From contig NC_088711.1 of NCBI RefSeq assembly GCF_963576615.1, forward strand, positions 17,082,182-17,146,181: DNA of 64,000 bases, read 5' to 3'. Made by a program: the position numbers and the translations under genes. This stretch comes from Watersipora subatra. Its lineage: Eukaryota; Bryozoa; Gymnolaemata; Cheilostomatida; Watersiporidae. Under the pieces are notes generated by a model, which searched no databases, was not told where the DNA came from, and was given only the letters and a program-made list of their open reading frames with translations. The first letter of the stretch is position 1; each line of letters opens with the position of its first letter. Of the stretch, positions 13,466 to 27,020 are shown piece after piece.

Positions 13466-16400
13466 CTAACATATGCTACAGGTTTTCCCACAGTTGTACC
13501 TCACTCGGGAATTCCATCTACACTTTGACTGTTTACCAGCACAATGTCTGTCTGACCATCTGTTTTTGCACTGAGAAATTGTTTCAACTGTCACTGGAGC
13601 TGCTATGTTTTCCTGTATAGAGAATAACAGTAATGTTAAAAACAATAATCACAAACATTAAAAAGTGTAATAATAAAACACTATTTAAAAAACATTCAAG
13701 ATTATCTTTATTAATACAAACTTTTTGCACTTATGTAGGAAACATATTCACACTGAGCACACTGTTTATGGAAGCTGAGCTGTTAAGGAACTCATGCGCA
13801 TTTGGTAATAATCTAGTAATCTGATGTATTTTAGCTTTGTGTTTAGTTAATAGTAATGATATTAGCATCTAGAAAGGCTCTATAAAGGTAAATGGTCAGT
13901 TATGGAAAGCGCTTGTCAAAGAAGGAAAGACAACTCCAACTTACATCACGTGTTGTGCAAGTGGAACAAGTCTTCATACAGTTGGTAGAGAGATATTCCT
14001 TGTATAAAGGATAATCACAATAGTCTACATAGCTTGGGCAGTACGAGTTCAGATCTTGGCATGCTACAATATTGTCTCCCACGTCACAATCTTATCAAGC
14101 CAATAGCAGTAAAGAAATTATTTTACACTTATACAGTTTAAATCTGACCAATAACCAAAAGGATACCAAACTACGTACCTGATTGGCCACCATCACAGGC
14201 TTTACACGACTTCTTACAGTTGTTGAGCATATATGAAGGATTACGGCTACATTCTCCTTTCTCAGCCCAATGGGGACAGTATGAGTTCTTATCTGTGCAA
14301 CTCACAACCGGTGATGGGGGACGTACTGTGGTAGCCACTGTTTAAGATAATCAATTTGACTCTCAGGTACCAGTTTATACTAATAGAACAAGCAACTGTA
14401 AAATCAATGTGTATTAATAAATCTTGTGTCATGTTGCTGACACCTAAATGATTGTATGTCAGTTAAGATCGTACTGACAAACCTTGACAGGTATTACAAC
14501 TGTATGGACAGTTTTTATTCATATAGTCCCTATGATTGCCTGTACAGTAACCAGCGTTGGCCCAACTCTGACAGTTTCTGTTTTTGTCATTACAAGTCAT
14601 GGGTCTGGTTGGCATCGGAGTAGTAGTGGCTTTAATAGGACCTGTAACAAATATTATTAATTAATATTATTATATACTAATTAATAAATATTATTTTTAA
14701 TAATGATAAATATTATTAATAATGATATGGATAATAAGAAATTTAAAGAATTATTTACTTAGCACCTTCAAGAGCTAGTTTATCACTAATAAACCACAGC
14801 AGGTAAGATGCTACATAAGGAATAACCTACCTGTGCCATCACACTTTTTAACTGGGTTCAGTTTATCACCACTCTCACACCAACACTCACAATCAGGTCC
14901 TTGGAAACCCTGTGGACAGCTTCTGGCAGCGCACCGATTTACTAAAATACAACCAAAAGGTCACATGTACAAATGTTTTTAATAGCTAATCAGAAAGTAA
15001 GACTTTAGAAGAAACTGGAGGAGATGATTTACACCTCAGAAAGTTAGCTTTCTGTTAGTAGCAGTAATATTGGTATACAGAAATGTTCACTTACTACTAG
15101 CACAGTCATACATTGTATTAGCCAATTGAATATCTTTGAAGCTCAGCCCGTCTCGGTTTCCCATTGAATCTTGGAACTCAGTCTGTCGAGCTAAGATTGT
15201 TGGCTGACCATTCTTTGAGAAAGCCTTCAACAGAACAAACTAATAAACAGAAACAGGAACATGTATGGAGTATACAAGGTTAAGCACTGCCTTAAGTAAG
15301 CTTTTAACAGCAATAGAATGTAAGGAAAACAATTAAATATTTGCTAGCAATGATAAGACAACTTCTGTCACACTCACAGTGCCTGAGTAGTGCATGACAC
15401 TTGTGTAGTCATATGGAACATCATAGTTGTTCACTTGATCTTTGCTGTATTTCATGAAGTTATACTCGACTCCACTTTGTATATTTTGTTTTTGTATGTA
15501 GACATAGTTATCTCGGTCTGGTCTTGTCTGCTCGTGCTGGAATCCTATAGTGTGTCCCATCTCATGAATCACTATTCCTTTCTAAAATACATGTATTTGC
15601 ATACATAATTAGCTGACTAAAGCAAAATGTACAAGCCATAGTAAAACTAATATCGAGTAAATATTTGGTTGTTTGTCAGCTGAATCTATAAATATAAGGG
15701 TCTATCTGTCCGGTTATAGAAATTAAATTCTAACAAAAGAAACTCTACTTTGCTGAAGATTTGATCTTTGGTTAGAACCTCCAGTTCTGGAGGCGTCGAG
15801 TTTCTCCATTGGACTCCAGGCTCAACTGAGCACAGTGATCAAAAATGATGAAGATTTTCATTACATTTGTTAAAATATGCATAACGGCGATGGGTCACAC
15901 GTAATGATTAGCAGCTAGTTTCACTAGGTGAATGCCCAGCATTGCACTGGTAATAAAAACAGCTTATAAACAGTTGAGAGAAATGTAGTGTAAAGGTAAT
16001 GCAGTAGGTAATGTAATGTTCATAAGCTGTTTTTTAATTGACCTTGCAACGCAGGGAATTCACGTAGTTTGTTTATGTATAGTAGAAGACAACTACAAAT
16101 AAAGTTATCAAAACAGTCTTACATGTCTGCAACCAGGTGCCAAGCTGATGGGTTGAGTGTTTCCAATCATTCCCACGTAGGAAGAACAGCCCCCTCCATT
16201 CTGGAATCTAACTTTGTTGTAGTCAGAACTGGTGGCCGGTACAAACCTTAGACAGGTGTATCTGTGGTAGTCATTTATGGCAGAGGTTATCTTAGATCTG
16301 TCACTATCAGCTGTAAATAGAGACAAACTTCACAAGTATAAATAAGAAATTTACAGTTTTAAGTGCTCTACAATTCTTTGATATATCAAGGTTTTGTCAC

Positions 16401-17232
16401 TGGTAGCTACAACAAAAGTTTTTTAGAAATATCTTAAAGATCTTGAAACTCTATTCTGATTATCGTAATTTGGTAGTTGTGATTTGATAATGAAGTAATA
16501 TAAATTAAAAGTGTTCAAATTATTTTAACTTACAAAATTCATAAGACATCTCATACGGAATTCTTTGGTTGGTCCATCTGTAGCTTTCTGCTCTGATAGC
16601 CTTTCTCTTCTTTCTGCTAGACTCGTCAGCATCAATGGGTACCATATCCTGTAGAGGAGAAACAAACCTTCATGCGCGACACACTCTACTAAACCTTAAA
16701 CCTCATGTACTTGCTTGAGTGACATTCATTAGCAGGTGCTCTGTATGATATGACAGCCGTATTTACCAACCTCAACCATTTTATTGTAAGTATGGATTTT
16801 GTAGAGCATGTCCAACTCCACCATGACCGAGTCCTCATCCTGCATTATCTCAAACATCTTTGCTGTTAACAGAGTGATAATTATATTTTGGTAATATGTA
16901 AACATCTACACAATTATGATAAAATATTTTAAGTGTTTTTCATAGTTGAAGGTTTAATTTGACTACAAATAATTTAATTATCTTTATTACTCTGTAAAGG
17001 AAATGTTACTTACACATGGAGCCATTAGAGCCAGCTTTTATAATAGCATCATCTATACTCATCTGTTTACCATCTATCATCATGGCAGACACACACCATG
17101 CTGTTGACAGCTGAAACATACCAAACACAGTCAAACCTTTATGGAATCAACATCTTAGAGAAATGAGTTGTTGGTAAAATAAACAGTAGTTGAACTCACC
17201 AGTGCCACTGTTAATGCCCTAATATTATACAT
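13466..17232 (-). CDS. Secreted astacin metalloprotease with four ShK domains, copy 1
   Basis: Zinc endopeptidase of the astacin (M12A) family. Twelve exons traced on the minus strand: 17200-17232, 17014-17110, 16771-16862, 16534-16648, 16123-16310, 15378-15581, 15095-15224, 14831-14941, 14483-14641, 14179-14337, 13945-14090, 13466-13612. They sum to 1581 nt (526 residues) without a break; the stop is TAG. Residues 1-20 form a signal peptide ending in VSA. A propeptide follows with a basic RKKR site near 86-89, then the protease domain to about 286. It carries HEMGHTIGFQHEQ from about 181 and the Met-turn SVMHY. A Cys-rich EGF-like exon (about 287-323) and four ShK modules (about 338-526) follow, joined by Thr/Pro linkers; the last ShK is atypical. 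ShK tails on astacins are common in invertebrates. The substrate cannot be told. Confidence 0.92.
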
Positions 17233-17327
17233 GATATTACAATCACTGTTATTATAGTAGTTGGTAAATGTTGTCTTGTTAGCTGACTCCTTTGGTGATA
17301 AATGATAATTTCTACCGCAGATCCTGC

Positions 17328-17361
17328 GCTTATATAGCAGCTACTAATAACCTTTGACCCT
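17328..17361 (-). promoter_or_regulatory. TATA box and DR1 (HNF4/RXR-type) site, astacin copy 1
   Basis: On the minus strand CTATATAAGC lies about 100 bp upstream of the ATG. Ten or so bases further upstream is AGGGTCAAAGGTTA (17348-17361), two AGGTCA-like half sites spaced by one base. This is the DR1 layout bound by HNF4, RXR and COUP-TF receptors. Both elements recur at the same place in all four copies. Factor binding is inference. Confidence 0.65.
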
Positions 17362-18214
17362 TTGACTCACGGCTAAGTCTGACGGATCTTGATGATTCAG
17401 TAGTATACAATAGTACCCAATGACGTAAAAAGACAATCATATTATTCCTTAAGTAAATATATGAGGAATTTCAAAGATAAGTCTTTTCAAACACAATGAA
17501 GTGATTTAAAGCAGCCATCATAAGCGCTCGGGTCAAACTAGTGACGACATCGATATAACTTGTTAACTGTGAGAATTCACATATGCAGAAGGTGTAGAAA
17601 GTATGTATTCCAAGGCTGCTACCCCTCGGTTTTTGACTGGCGCCAATTAAGATGAAATTTTCTAAGCACAGTTTTAGCTTTAGAAGTAAAATACGTACTA
17701 TGATGCTTTGAGATTTAGTTGGAGTACTCATTCAAAGTTCTGACATCAGCAATCCAACCAAAAAGGTCATAAGTGCAATGAATGACTATTATAATTAAAA
17801 TTCACATCGGAATATGCCTTAACTTTTAATAAATTTTAAGTTCATTTACATTTAAGGAAGTGCAATTTAATTTTGTTTTATAGTGTGCAAAAAACAGTGT
17901 AGGCCCTATAGAAAATGCATACAATCAGTATTCCCACTTATTTCTCCCACAGTTCCCCCTCCTCAATTCATCTGCTGGTATATTTGTTTGACTCGAAGGT
18001 AAAAACACAATATTCATTTTATTGTATTAACAACTCATTTGCTTGTTTTAGGTTTTTAGCTATAAGGGTGTTTCACATTCAAATATACTTCAGTATAATA
18101 TATTATTGTACTGTGTAGTACATATAATAGTTACTAGAGCTATTATGGGGTAGGTTAAGAGTGCTTTAAATGGTTGAAATAGATTAGGTAAAACCTTTTT
18201 CCTTTATTTTCTAT

Positions 18215-18385
18215 ATATATATAAATCTCAAAGTTTGTCTGGCTTTCAGTATGTCTGGCTATAGCTATTAAAATCTTGGAATAAAGAATCTGTATCGCAG
18301 AAGATTTGATCTCAGACCCTCCCATTACACCTGTTCATTCACCAGTCAAATTCCTTACCAAGTAAGCCACGCAAGCTTAATGTGT
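18215..18385 (-). mobile_element. tRNA-derived SINE, unit 1
   Basis: On the minus strand an A-box-like TGGCTTACTTGG (18358-18369) is followed about 40 bp on by a B-box-like GGTCTGAGATCAAATCT (18302-18318), and the element ends in a TATATA tail. This resembles a tRNA promoter rather than a working tRNA, because no complete cloverleaf was found. It lies in a block (about 18210-18545) that is missing from the diverged partial unit at 48660, which looks like an empty site. Confidence 0.6.
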
Positions 18386-21070
18386 TCATTGGGTGATATA
18401 TGTCGTTATGTGGGTGAAAATACGCTACCGCTCTCCGTTACGGCGCAACGTCATTCTATGTATTAGTAATAGCTTACTTGAGTTATCCATTGGCAATGTG
18501 CCAGCCTCTAAGCGGCAACGCCGCGCATTATGCTAGTTTTATATAAAGAATAATTGTTTGGAATACAAGTTTTGGAATCTGAGCTCTGGTCTGAAACAGA
18601 ATAAACTCATATCTCAAGGTATCACTGTAATTAATTACAATAGTGTAGGAGTTTCTACTGATAGCGCTACTCCACCTATGTCTATTAGAAGAGTTGTCTA
18701 CCCCTGATTCACATTTTAGTAAAGGTCCATTCAGAGAGCTCTCTGATAACCTTATTCAGGCTGCTCTTGGTAACACTCTGAGATTTTTAGAATGTTATAT
18801 ACTTTGTGCTGAGTTTCTAGAAAACAACAACAAGACATTTACCTTTCATAGACATGTTCTTTGTAAGCAAGCAGTCACATATGTCTGTAAAAAGCTGCGA
18901 CATAGTTAAAAATTTATGGCTTTCTTATTGCAGTTCTTGTGTTTAAGAAGTTTGTTTGCCGTGTCGATTTTGTACCTTATTATCAACCGTTTATTAAATA
19001 TTCTTATATTTAGAACTTCTACATTTTTTGTTTTTACAACATTATATAAGTACATGTGCGCTGCTTTTATTGTAAATTAATTTTATTGCTATTGTTTGAA
19101 TTTATTTTACTCGTCACTTATGCATGAGAAGACGAAATTTACAAATAATGGAGTTGTAAAATCTTTATATGATATTGAGGTGCTTCATACGCAAATCATT
19201 GAACCAATGTTGGAAAAATATCACAAACATTTTTTTAGAAATTTATCTTCGTGCGTGACATTCTGCTATTATATGTTTTATTTCCTTGCCATCATTTATT
19301 CAATTTACTATTCTTTATGCACAAATATAAGTTGCTGCAATGTTGATCAGAATGGTGCCAATGTCTTACAATTCATGGCTATCAATATACATGTAGGTAT
19401 TCAGTAATTAACATGTGTATACATTTATCAGTGCCTACTAGTGTCTTACCAGCCAGCGCTAGAAATAGTGAAAAGGCTGAGACACGTGTCAGCAGGTGGC
19501 TGTAAAATTATTGTTCAGTAGCAAATGGATTATGTACTTGGGTCATATTGTCCATGTTCAAGCGTTTCTGATGAGGACATCGTGAGGGGCAGACAACTCA
19601 TCAGTGTAGACTTCCTCTAAATGTGCAGAAACCATACAACTCGGTGTATTACTTAAAGTTTATACTAAAGAATTAGTCAGAGAGAGAGATACCCTCACAC
19701 GGTGTCCGTATATGGAAGATAAGCTGGTGATAACAGACATACTTAAATATAAACATTGAGTAACAAAGATGGAGCAGCGTAATGCGTAGGTTGCTCATTG
19801 ATGTCATTTACATGTATAAAGCCCGATGATGTCATTTTATTAAGGAAGCTGCTACTTCATTCATAAAACTATGGAAATGAACTGGAGTTTATTACTTAAC
19901 AGCTGCTGTACTTGGCTAATTCACTCTGTAGCTAAATAATAATAAATACAGTTCTGCCTGTTACAGAGCAACCAACTGATAAAACCACCTGCTGAGGAAT
20001 GGCAACAGGTGACAGTTAGTTGCTACAATCAGCCCCAGTTACATTCTGACTTATAGTGTAGATAGAAAATACAGACTGAGTACCATGACTTGTTACTAAA
20101 ATCAATATGATATCCCAACTCTATATTATACTCAACTGCATAATTTAATAATTATCTATATTATATATCATGTATAACCGTTCTAACTATATGTATGCTG
20201 AATTGTAAGTCAGGGACAAAACTGAAACATCTATTTCACGGGTTATATTTCATCAACGCAAGTTCTCCGTATAGAGCACCGTTTTTACAATACTCAGTAT
20301 CAATATCCAATATTGAGTCTATCAATATTCGGTATCAAGTGGCAATATCTAATTATGCTTATAACAACATTAATAATCAATATTGATCTTGGTTGTTCAA
20401 TTGATTACTATTCATACTCAATAGTAAAATTGGCAATATCTGGTATCAAAGATACGCTACACAAAACTCAAAAAGTTTTTGATTTTCAAAAGCATTCCTA
20501 TTAATATTGATGCTGAAAATCTTTGAACAATAATTTTGGATTGACAGGCATTACAACTTTCTACATTGTAATTCTCAGTAGACATTCACTGCTACTGCAC
20601 TCCTACTCCCAATTGCCCACTGCTCTCTGCTGCACATTTACTTGCATGACTCATGACCTGAAACTCAGCAGTTCATGAATACTATGATTACACATGAGTA
20701 TAAAGTTGCTGGCTCTGTACTGCATTGTATAAAATTGTCAGACGTTATGTTCAGCTCATGAACTTACGCTCAACTCACATATTATTTTGAAATAGAGAGT
20801 CGGGCATTATCACCATTCTAATCAATAAACTTGGAGTCTTTGAATTGTATTCTTATCAACATAATATATTAAAATCATATTAGATTTTTGTTTCAATCAT
20901 ATACGCTGAACTCTCATATCATTTTGAAATAGAGAGTCACCATTCTAATCAATAAACATTAATCTAATAGCATTATCCCCATTCTGATCAAAAATATTGG
21001 AGTCTATGTATTGTATTCTCATCAACATTATATATTAAAATCATATAAGATTTTTGTTTCAACCATAATT

Positions 21071-21546
21071 ATACGAAGGTTATCCAATAAGTAAAGACAT
21101 TTTTCAATCTAAGTTTTTATTTGAATTATATCCCATTGTACGGTATCTAATTATTCTACATAGACTCCCTGCATCTCAATACACTTGTTTCAACATTTCA
21201 CTAGCTTTCTTATGCCGCTAGACTATAAGCTTTCTGTCGGGATCCTTCATAACCTACAATATTGTCAATATATGACCTTTTCTCAGATCTGCTCTTTGTG
21301 GAAACTGAAGCGGGAGATTTGGCAGTAACAGGCCTTCCAGATCTTTTGCCATCCACTATATAGTATCATGTCTTCTGTTGAAACTCGTTCTGTCTATTTG
21401 TAAACATATTTTGTGTTCATACACTAACTCCTATACACTTTGGATGTTCTGCTGGGTATGACAACTCCAATCACTCTATCAGCATTATAATATCTCATCA
21501 CAGCCCTCCGCTCTTCTAATGTGCAACTTTCTAGGAGAGTGGCCAT
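21071..21546 (-). pseudogene. Mariner-type transposase relic, unit 2
   Basis: On the minus strand a start reading MATLLESCTLEERRAVMRYY resembles the N terminus of mariner-family transposases, and the far end (KLVKCWNKCIEMQGVYVE) resembles their C terminus. The middle, including the DD(D) core, is deleted and several stops interrupt the frame. The outer end, ACGAAGGTTATCCAATAAGT, resembles a mariner terminal repeat. It is non-functional, and the same relic is in units 3 and 4. Confidence 0.65.
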
Positions 21547-23111
21547 CTTGATCATGTGACTACATACGAAACCAGGATGATAGCTAGAAGTTTTCTTTCC
21601 TTGCAGAGATTGCTAAGACCTGTAATTGGATGGTGCTCAATGCACTGTTTTCTAGTCCAAACAGCATTTTTATAAAGTCAAAATGTTTTTACTCGTTAAA
21701 TCACCTTTGTGCAACATGCTGGTTGTCATATATTTGCTGTGATTGTGTCAAAGTCAACTCGATACTTGATTTTCTGATGAGTTTTCTGGAAAATGTGCTC
21801 TGCGTGTTTGCGCAGTGTAATGCAAAGGTTCCTACTGCATTTAACACTGTGATTGACTGTTTAGATGTTTATTAGTTTTAGGCTAAAGTCTGTAACCTAA
21901 TTACTAAATTTAATAGCTTTATAATATTCTTAGCTTCAGTGTTTGAAGTGAAAAGTGAATTACATTGATTGAATGCCAGTCGCTACTTATGAGAATTGTG
22001 GGGGATTATTATAAAACAACTCGACTAGTTGAGTTGCTACACTAATAGGCTGGTAGTAGCTTGTGAGATGCTGTCTAATTACTTACATGCTGTCTTTACC
22101 ATATAAATGGTTAGTACTGAGCATACTAGTGGCTATTATAAATGTGTGTCATATCAGATAGAGGCAGATAGCTCAAATATTTCTTGTCTGCATCTTACTC
22201 TGTTATAATAGAGACCTTGAACTCCATTGATTTTCTGCATACACTAAGGCTATCATGAGCGAATGTTTGCCTATCAGTTTATGACAACCATATATCTAAT
22301 ATTATGGGTCTCAAACCAAATAAGGATGTTACCAAATTGTTTGTGAGTCTATAATTTCTATCTATTGTTTTTGCATTTCTCTTATCAGAGAAGCGGATGC
22401 TCGGTGGAGTCATCTCCCTATTTTGTATTAAAAAGAAGAAACCCTTAGTCTGGTCTCACACATTATATTTTACGGTAATTTTCTACTGGTGATAGAAATC
22501 GTTCATCACAAATAGTAAATTTGGTGTAGTGTTAAAATATAATGTACTTTTATCAGTTGGTTGATCTGTGTTGTTTGAAATCTGTTGTTTATCTATCAAT
22601 ACTATAATTAAATTATAGAATTTATTTGTTATGTTATTTATGATTTAAAGAAGTTGCTAGTATGATAAAAAGGGTACAACTAAAAATCAGCAGGAAGTGG
22701 CAGTGGAAAACATAAATCATATAGCAAGTGCAATACATGCAAGTCTCATGAGGGAGACAAAAAAAAGCGATATAGTGGAAAATCAATAAAAAATCTACAT
22801 AAATCACTGAAAGAGAATTTTTTTGGTATAACTAAGAGATCACAGGCTAGCAGAACAGAAAATATACATAACAATAGTAAATGCTGTAGCATGTAAAGAA
22901 AATGCAGCAAAAGCACCAAAAGTTGTGATTTAAAAATTATAAATAAAGCAAACTGAATATAAATAAAAATCTGAGCTTCAATAATATCGTTGTGAAAATA
23001 AAAAACAATACATGATTTTACCTGCCAGGTACTTGAACCAAAGAGGAGCTGATAATACAACTTTTTCTCAAACAAACGATCACTAGTAGGAGTTGTGTAC
23101 ACATTGATCAA

Positions 23112-26100
23112 TTAACATATGCTACAGGTTTTCTCACAGTTATACCTCACTCGGGAATTCCATCTACACTTTGACTGTTTACCAGCACAATGTCTGTCTG
23201 ACCATCTGTTTTTGCACTGAGAAATTGTTTCAACTGTCACTGGAGCTGCTATGTTTTCCTGTATAGAGAATAACAGTAATGTTAAAAACAATAATCACAA
23301 ACCTTAAAAAGTGTAATAATAAAACACTATTTAAAAAACATTCAAGATTAGCTTTATTAATACAAACTTATTGCACTTATGTCGGAAACATACTCACACT
23401 GAGCACACTGTTTATGGAAGCTGAGCTATTAAGGAACTCATGCACATTTGGTAATAGTCTAGTAATCTGATATATTTTAGCTTTGGGTTTAGTTAATAGT
23501 AATAATATTAGCATATAAAAAGGCTCTTTGAAGGTTAAATGGTAAGTTATGGAAAGCGTTTGTCAAAAAAGGATAGACAACTCTAACTTACATCATGTGT
23601 TGTGCAAGTGGAACAAGTCTTCATACAGTTGGTAGAGAGATATTCCTTGTATAAAGGATGATCACAATAGTCCACATAGCTTGGGCAGTACGAGTTCAGA
23701 TCTTGGCATGCTACAATATTATCTCCCCCGTCACAATCTTATCCAGCCAGTAGCATTACAGAGGTTCTTTTACAGTCATACAGTTTACATCTGACCAATA
23801 ACCAAAAGGATACCAAACTATGTACCTGATTGGCCACCATCACAGGCTTTACACGACTTCTTACAGTTGTTGAGCATATATGAAGGATTACGGCTACATT
23901 CTCCTCTCTCAGCCCAATGGCGACAGTATGAGTTCTTATCTGTGCAACTCACAACCGGTGGTGGGGGACGTACTGTGGTAGCCACTGTATAAGATAATCA
24001 ATTTGACTCTCAGGTACCAGTTTATACTAATAGAACAAGCAACTGTAAAATCAATGTGTATTGATAAATCTTGTGTCATGTTGCTGACACCTAAATGATT
24101 GTATGTCAGTTAAGATTGTACTGACAAACCTTGACAGGTGTTACAACTGTATGGACAGTTTTTATTCATATAGTCCCTATGATTGCCTGTACAGTAACCA
24201 GCGTTGGCCCAACTCTGACAGTTTCTGTTTTTGTCATTACAAGTCATGGGTCTGGTTGGCATCGGAGTAGTAGTGGCTTTAATAGGACCTGTAACAAATA
24301 TTATTAATTAATATTAGTATATACTAATTAATAAATATTATTTTTAATAATAATAATAACAAATATTTTTAATAATAATATGGATAATAAGAAATTTAAA
24401 GAATTATTTACTTAGCAGCTTCAAAAGCTAGTTTATCACTAATAAACCACAGCAGGTAAGATGCTACATAAGAAATAACCTACCTGTGCCATCACACTTT
24501 TTAACTGGGTTCAGTTTATCACCACTCTCACACCAACACTCACAATCAGGCCCTTGGAAACCCTGTGGACAGCTTCTGGCAGCGCACCGATTTACTAAAA
24601 TACAACCAAAAGGTCACATGTACAAATGTTTTCAATAGCTAATCAGAAATTAAGACTTTAGAAGAAACTGGAGGAGATGATTTACACCTCAGAAAGTTAG
24701 TTTTCGGCTAGTAGCAGTAATATTGGTATACAGAAATTTTCACTCACCATTAGCACAGTCATACATGGTATTAGCCAATTGAATATCTTTGAAGCTCAGC
24801 CCATCTCGGTTTCCCATTGAATCTTGGAACTCAGTCTGTCGAGCTAAGATTGTTGGCTGGCCATTCTTTGAGAAAGCCTACAACAGAACAAACTAATAAA
24901 CGGAAACAGGAACATGTATGGAGTATATAAGGTTAAGCACTGCCTTAAGTAAGCTTTAAACAGCAATAGAATGTAAGGAAAACAATTAAATATCCGCTAG
25001 CAATGATAAGACAACTTCTGTCACACTCACAGTGCCTGAGTAGTGCATGACACTTGTGTAGTCATATGGAACATCATAGTTGTTCACTTGATCTTTGCTG
25101 TATTTCATGAAGTTATACTCGACTCCACTTTGTATATTTTGTTTTTGTATGTAGACATAGTTATCTCTGTCTGGTCTTGTCTGCTCGTGCTGGAATCCTA
25201 TAGTGTGTCCCATCTCATGAATCACTATTCCTTTCTAAAATACATGTATTTGCATACATAATTAGCTGAATAAAGCAAAATGTACAAGCCATAGTAAAAC
25301 TAATATCGAGTAAATATTTGGTTGTTTGTCAGCTGAATCTATAAATATAAGGGTCTATCTGTCCGGTTATAGAAATTAAATTCCAACAAAAGAAACTCTG
25401 CTTTGCTGAAGATTTGATCTTTGGTTAGAACCTCCAGTTCTGGAGGCGTCGAGTTTCTCCATTGGACTCCAGGCTCAACTGAGCACAGTGATCAAAAATG
25501 ATGAAGATTTTCATTACATTTGTTAAAGTATGCATAACGGCGATGCGTCACACGTAATGATTAGCAGCTAGTTTCACTAGGTGAATGCCCAGCATTGCAC
25601 TGGTAATATAAACAGCTTATAAACAGTTGAGAGAAATGTAGTGTAAAGGTAATGCAGTAGGTAATGTAATGTTCATAAGCTGTTTTTTAATTGACCTTGC
25701 AACGCAGGGAATTCACGTAGTTTGTTTATGTATAGTAGAAGACAACTACAAATAAAGTTATCAAAACAGTCTTACATGTCTGCAACCAGGTGCCAAGCTG
25801 ATGGGTTGAGTGTTTCCAATCATTCCCACGTAGGAAGAACAGCCCCCTCCATTCTGGAATCTAACTTTGTTGTAGTCAGAACTGGTGGCCGGTACAAACC
25901 TTAGACAGGTGTATCTGTGGTAGTCATTTATGGCAGAGGTTATCTTAGATCTGTCACTATCAGCTGTAAATAGAGACAAACTTCACAAGTATAAATAAGA
26001 AATTTACAGTTTTAAGTGCTCTACAAGTCTTTGATATATCAAGGTTTTGTCACTGGTAGCTACAACAAAAGTTTTTTTAGAAATATCTTAAAGATCTTGA

Positions 26101-26887
26101 AACTCTATTCTGATTATCGTAATTTGGTAGTTGTGATTTGATAATGAAGTAATATAAATTAAAAGTGTTCAAATTATTTTAACTTACAAAATTCATAAGA
26201 AATCTCATACGGAATTCTTTGGTTGGTCCATCTGTAGCTTTCTGCTCTGATAGCCTTTCTCTTCTTCCTGCTAGACTCGTCAGCATCAATGGGTACCATA
26301 TCCTGTAGAGGAGAAACAAACCTTCATGTGCGACACACTCTACTAAACCTTAAACCTCATGTACTTGCTTGAGTGACATTCATTAGCAGGTGCTCTGTAT
26401 GATATGACAGCCGTATTTACCAACCTGAACCATTTTATTGTAAGTATGGATTTTGTAGAGCATGTCCAACTCCACCATGACCGAGTCCTCATCTTGCATT
26501 ATCTCAAACATCTTTGCTGTTAACAGAGTGATAATTATATTTTGGTAATATGTAAACATCTACACAATTATGATAAAATATTTTAAGTGTTTTTCATAAT
26601 TGAAGGTTTAATTTGGCTAGAAGTAATTAAACCATTTTTTATTACTCTGTAAAGTAAATGTTACTTACACATGGAGCCATTAGAGCCAGCTTTTATAATA
26701 GCATCATCTATACTCATCTGTTTACCATCTATCATCATGGCAGACACACACCATGCTGTTGACAGCTGAAACATACCAAACATGGTCAAACCGTTATGGA
26801 ATCAACCTATTAGAGAAATGAATTGTTGGTAAAAGAAGCAGTAGTTAAACTCACCAGTGCCACTGTTAATACTCCAATTTTATACAT
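23112..26887 (-). CDS. Secreted astacin metalloprotease with four ShK domains, copy 2
   Basis: Same architecture as copy 1: signal peptide, propeptide, protease with HEMGH zinc site and SVMHY Met-turn, Cys-rich exon, four ShK modules. Exons traced: 26855-26887, 26669-26765, 26425-26516, 26188-26302, 25776-25963, 25031-25234, 24748-24877, 24484-24594, 24130-24288, 23826-23984, 23592-23737, 23112-23258. They total 1581 nt, 526 residues, with a TAA stop and no break. The first exon differs from the others (MYKIGVLTVAL against MYNIRALTVAL in copy 1). Other differences include Val-Glu to Val-Gln at the end of exon 3 and a Pro for Ser in the linker before ShK2. The start is the only ATG that gives a signal peptide joined across the first intron. 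Confidence 0.92.
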
Positions 26888-26985
26888 GATATTACAACCA
26901 CTGTTGTTATAGTAGTTAGTAAATGTTATGCCTTTTTAACTGACTCCTTTGGTAACAATTGATAATTTCTACTGCAGATCATGAG

Positions 26986-27020
26986 CTTATATATACACAC
27001 TACTAGTAATCTTTGACCCT
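26986..27020 (-). promoter_or_regulatory. TATA box and DR1-like site, astacin copy 2
   Basis: TATATAAGC (minus) about 100 bp before the ATG, with AGGGTCAAAGATTA at 27007-27020 upstream. The second half site has one change (AGATTA for AGGTTA) relative to copies 1, 3 and 4, which may weaken it. Confidence 0.55.

Larger units (their letters stand above)
10212..18932. repeat. Tandem unit 1 of the astacin array
   Basis: The unit starts abruptly about 240 bp after the sphingomyelinase stop at a sequence (TTCTTGTGTCTAAGAAG) that recurs at the start of units 2-4. It contains astacin copy 1. The part downstream of the gene (10212-13465) is more diverged than in the other units and lacks the mariner relic. 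It keeps a roughly 300 bp stretch (about 12296-12600) that is lost from units 2 and 3. No other gene was seen in 10212-13465. Confidence 0.85.
17380..23111. other. Intergenic stretch between astacin copies 1 and 2
   Basis: No gene was recognised. It holds the SINE, the unit junction near 18933, a mariner relic and AT-rich spacer. Short open frames here, such as 18694-18909, recur between units because the DNA is duplicated. The 18694 frame is broken in the diverged copy near 48770, so I do not treat it as coding. Confidence 0.7.

Noticed and set aside
13633-13824. 63-residue plus-strand frame MLKTIITN..., repeated in each unit
   Set aside because: It lies antisense in the intron before the last ShK exon, has no motif, and is repeated only through duplication.
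15390-15608. 72-residue plus-strand frame over the zinc-site exon, repeated in all four units
   Set aside because: Antisense shadow of the astacin exon.
18270-18385. Possible functional tRNA gene
   Set aside because: A- and B-box-like motifs exist, but no full cloverleaf with acceptor pairing was found, and the sequence ends in a TATATA tail as SINEs do.
18694-18909. 71-residue plus-strand frame repeated at 28310 and 37796
   Set aside because: It is conserved only because the units are nearly identical. The diverged copy near 48770 has stops and frame changes, and no domain was recognised.
22746-23111. Open frame of over 100 codons right after the stop of astacin copies 2 and 3 (also 32163-32558)
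   Set aside because: It begins at the codon after TAA with no ATG, is closed early in copy 1 and sits in another frame in copy 4. It is 3' flank, not a conserved gene or readthrough product.
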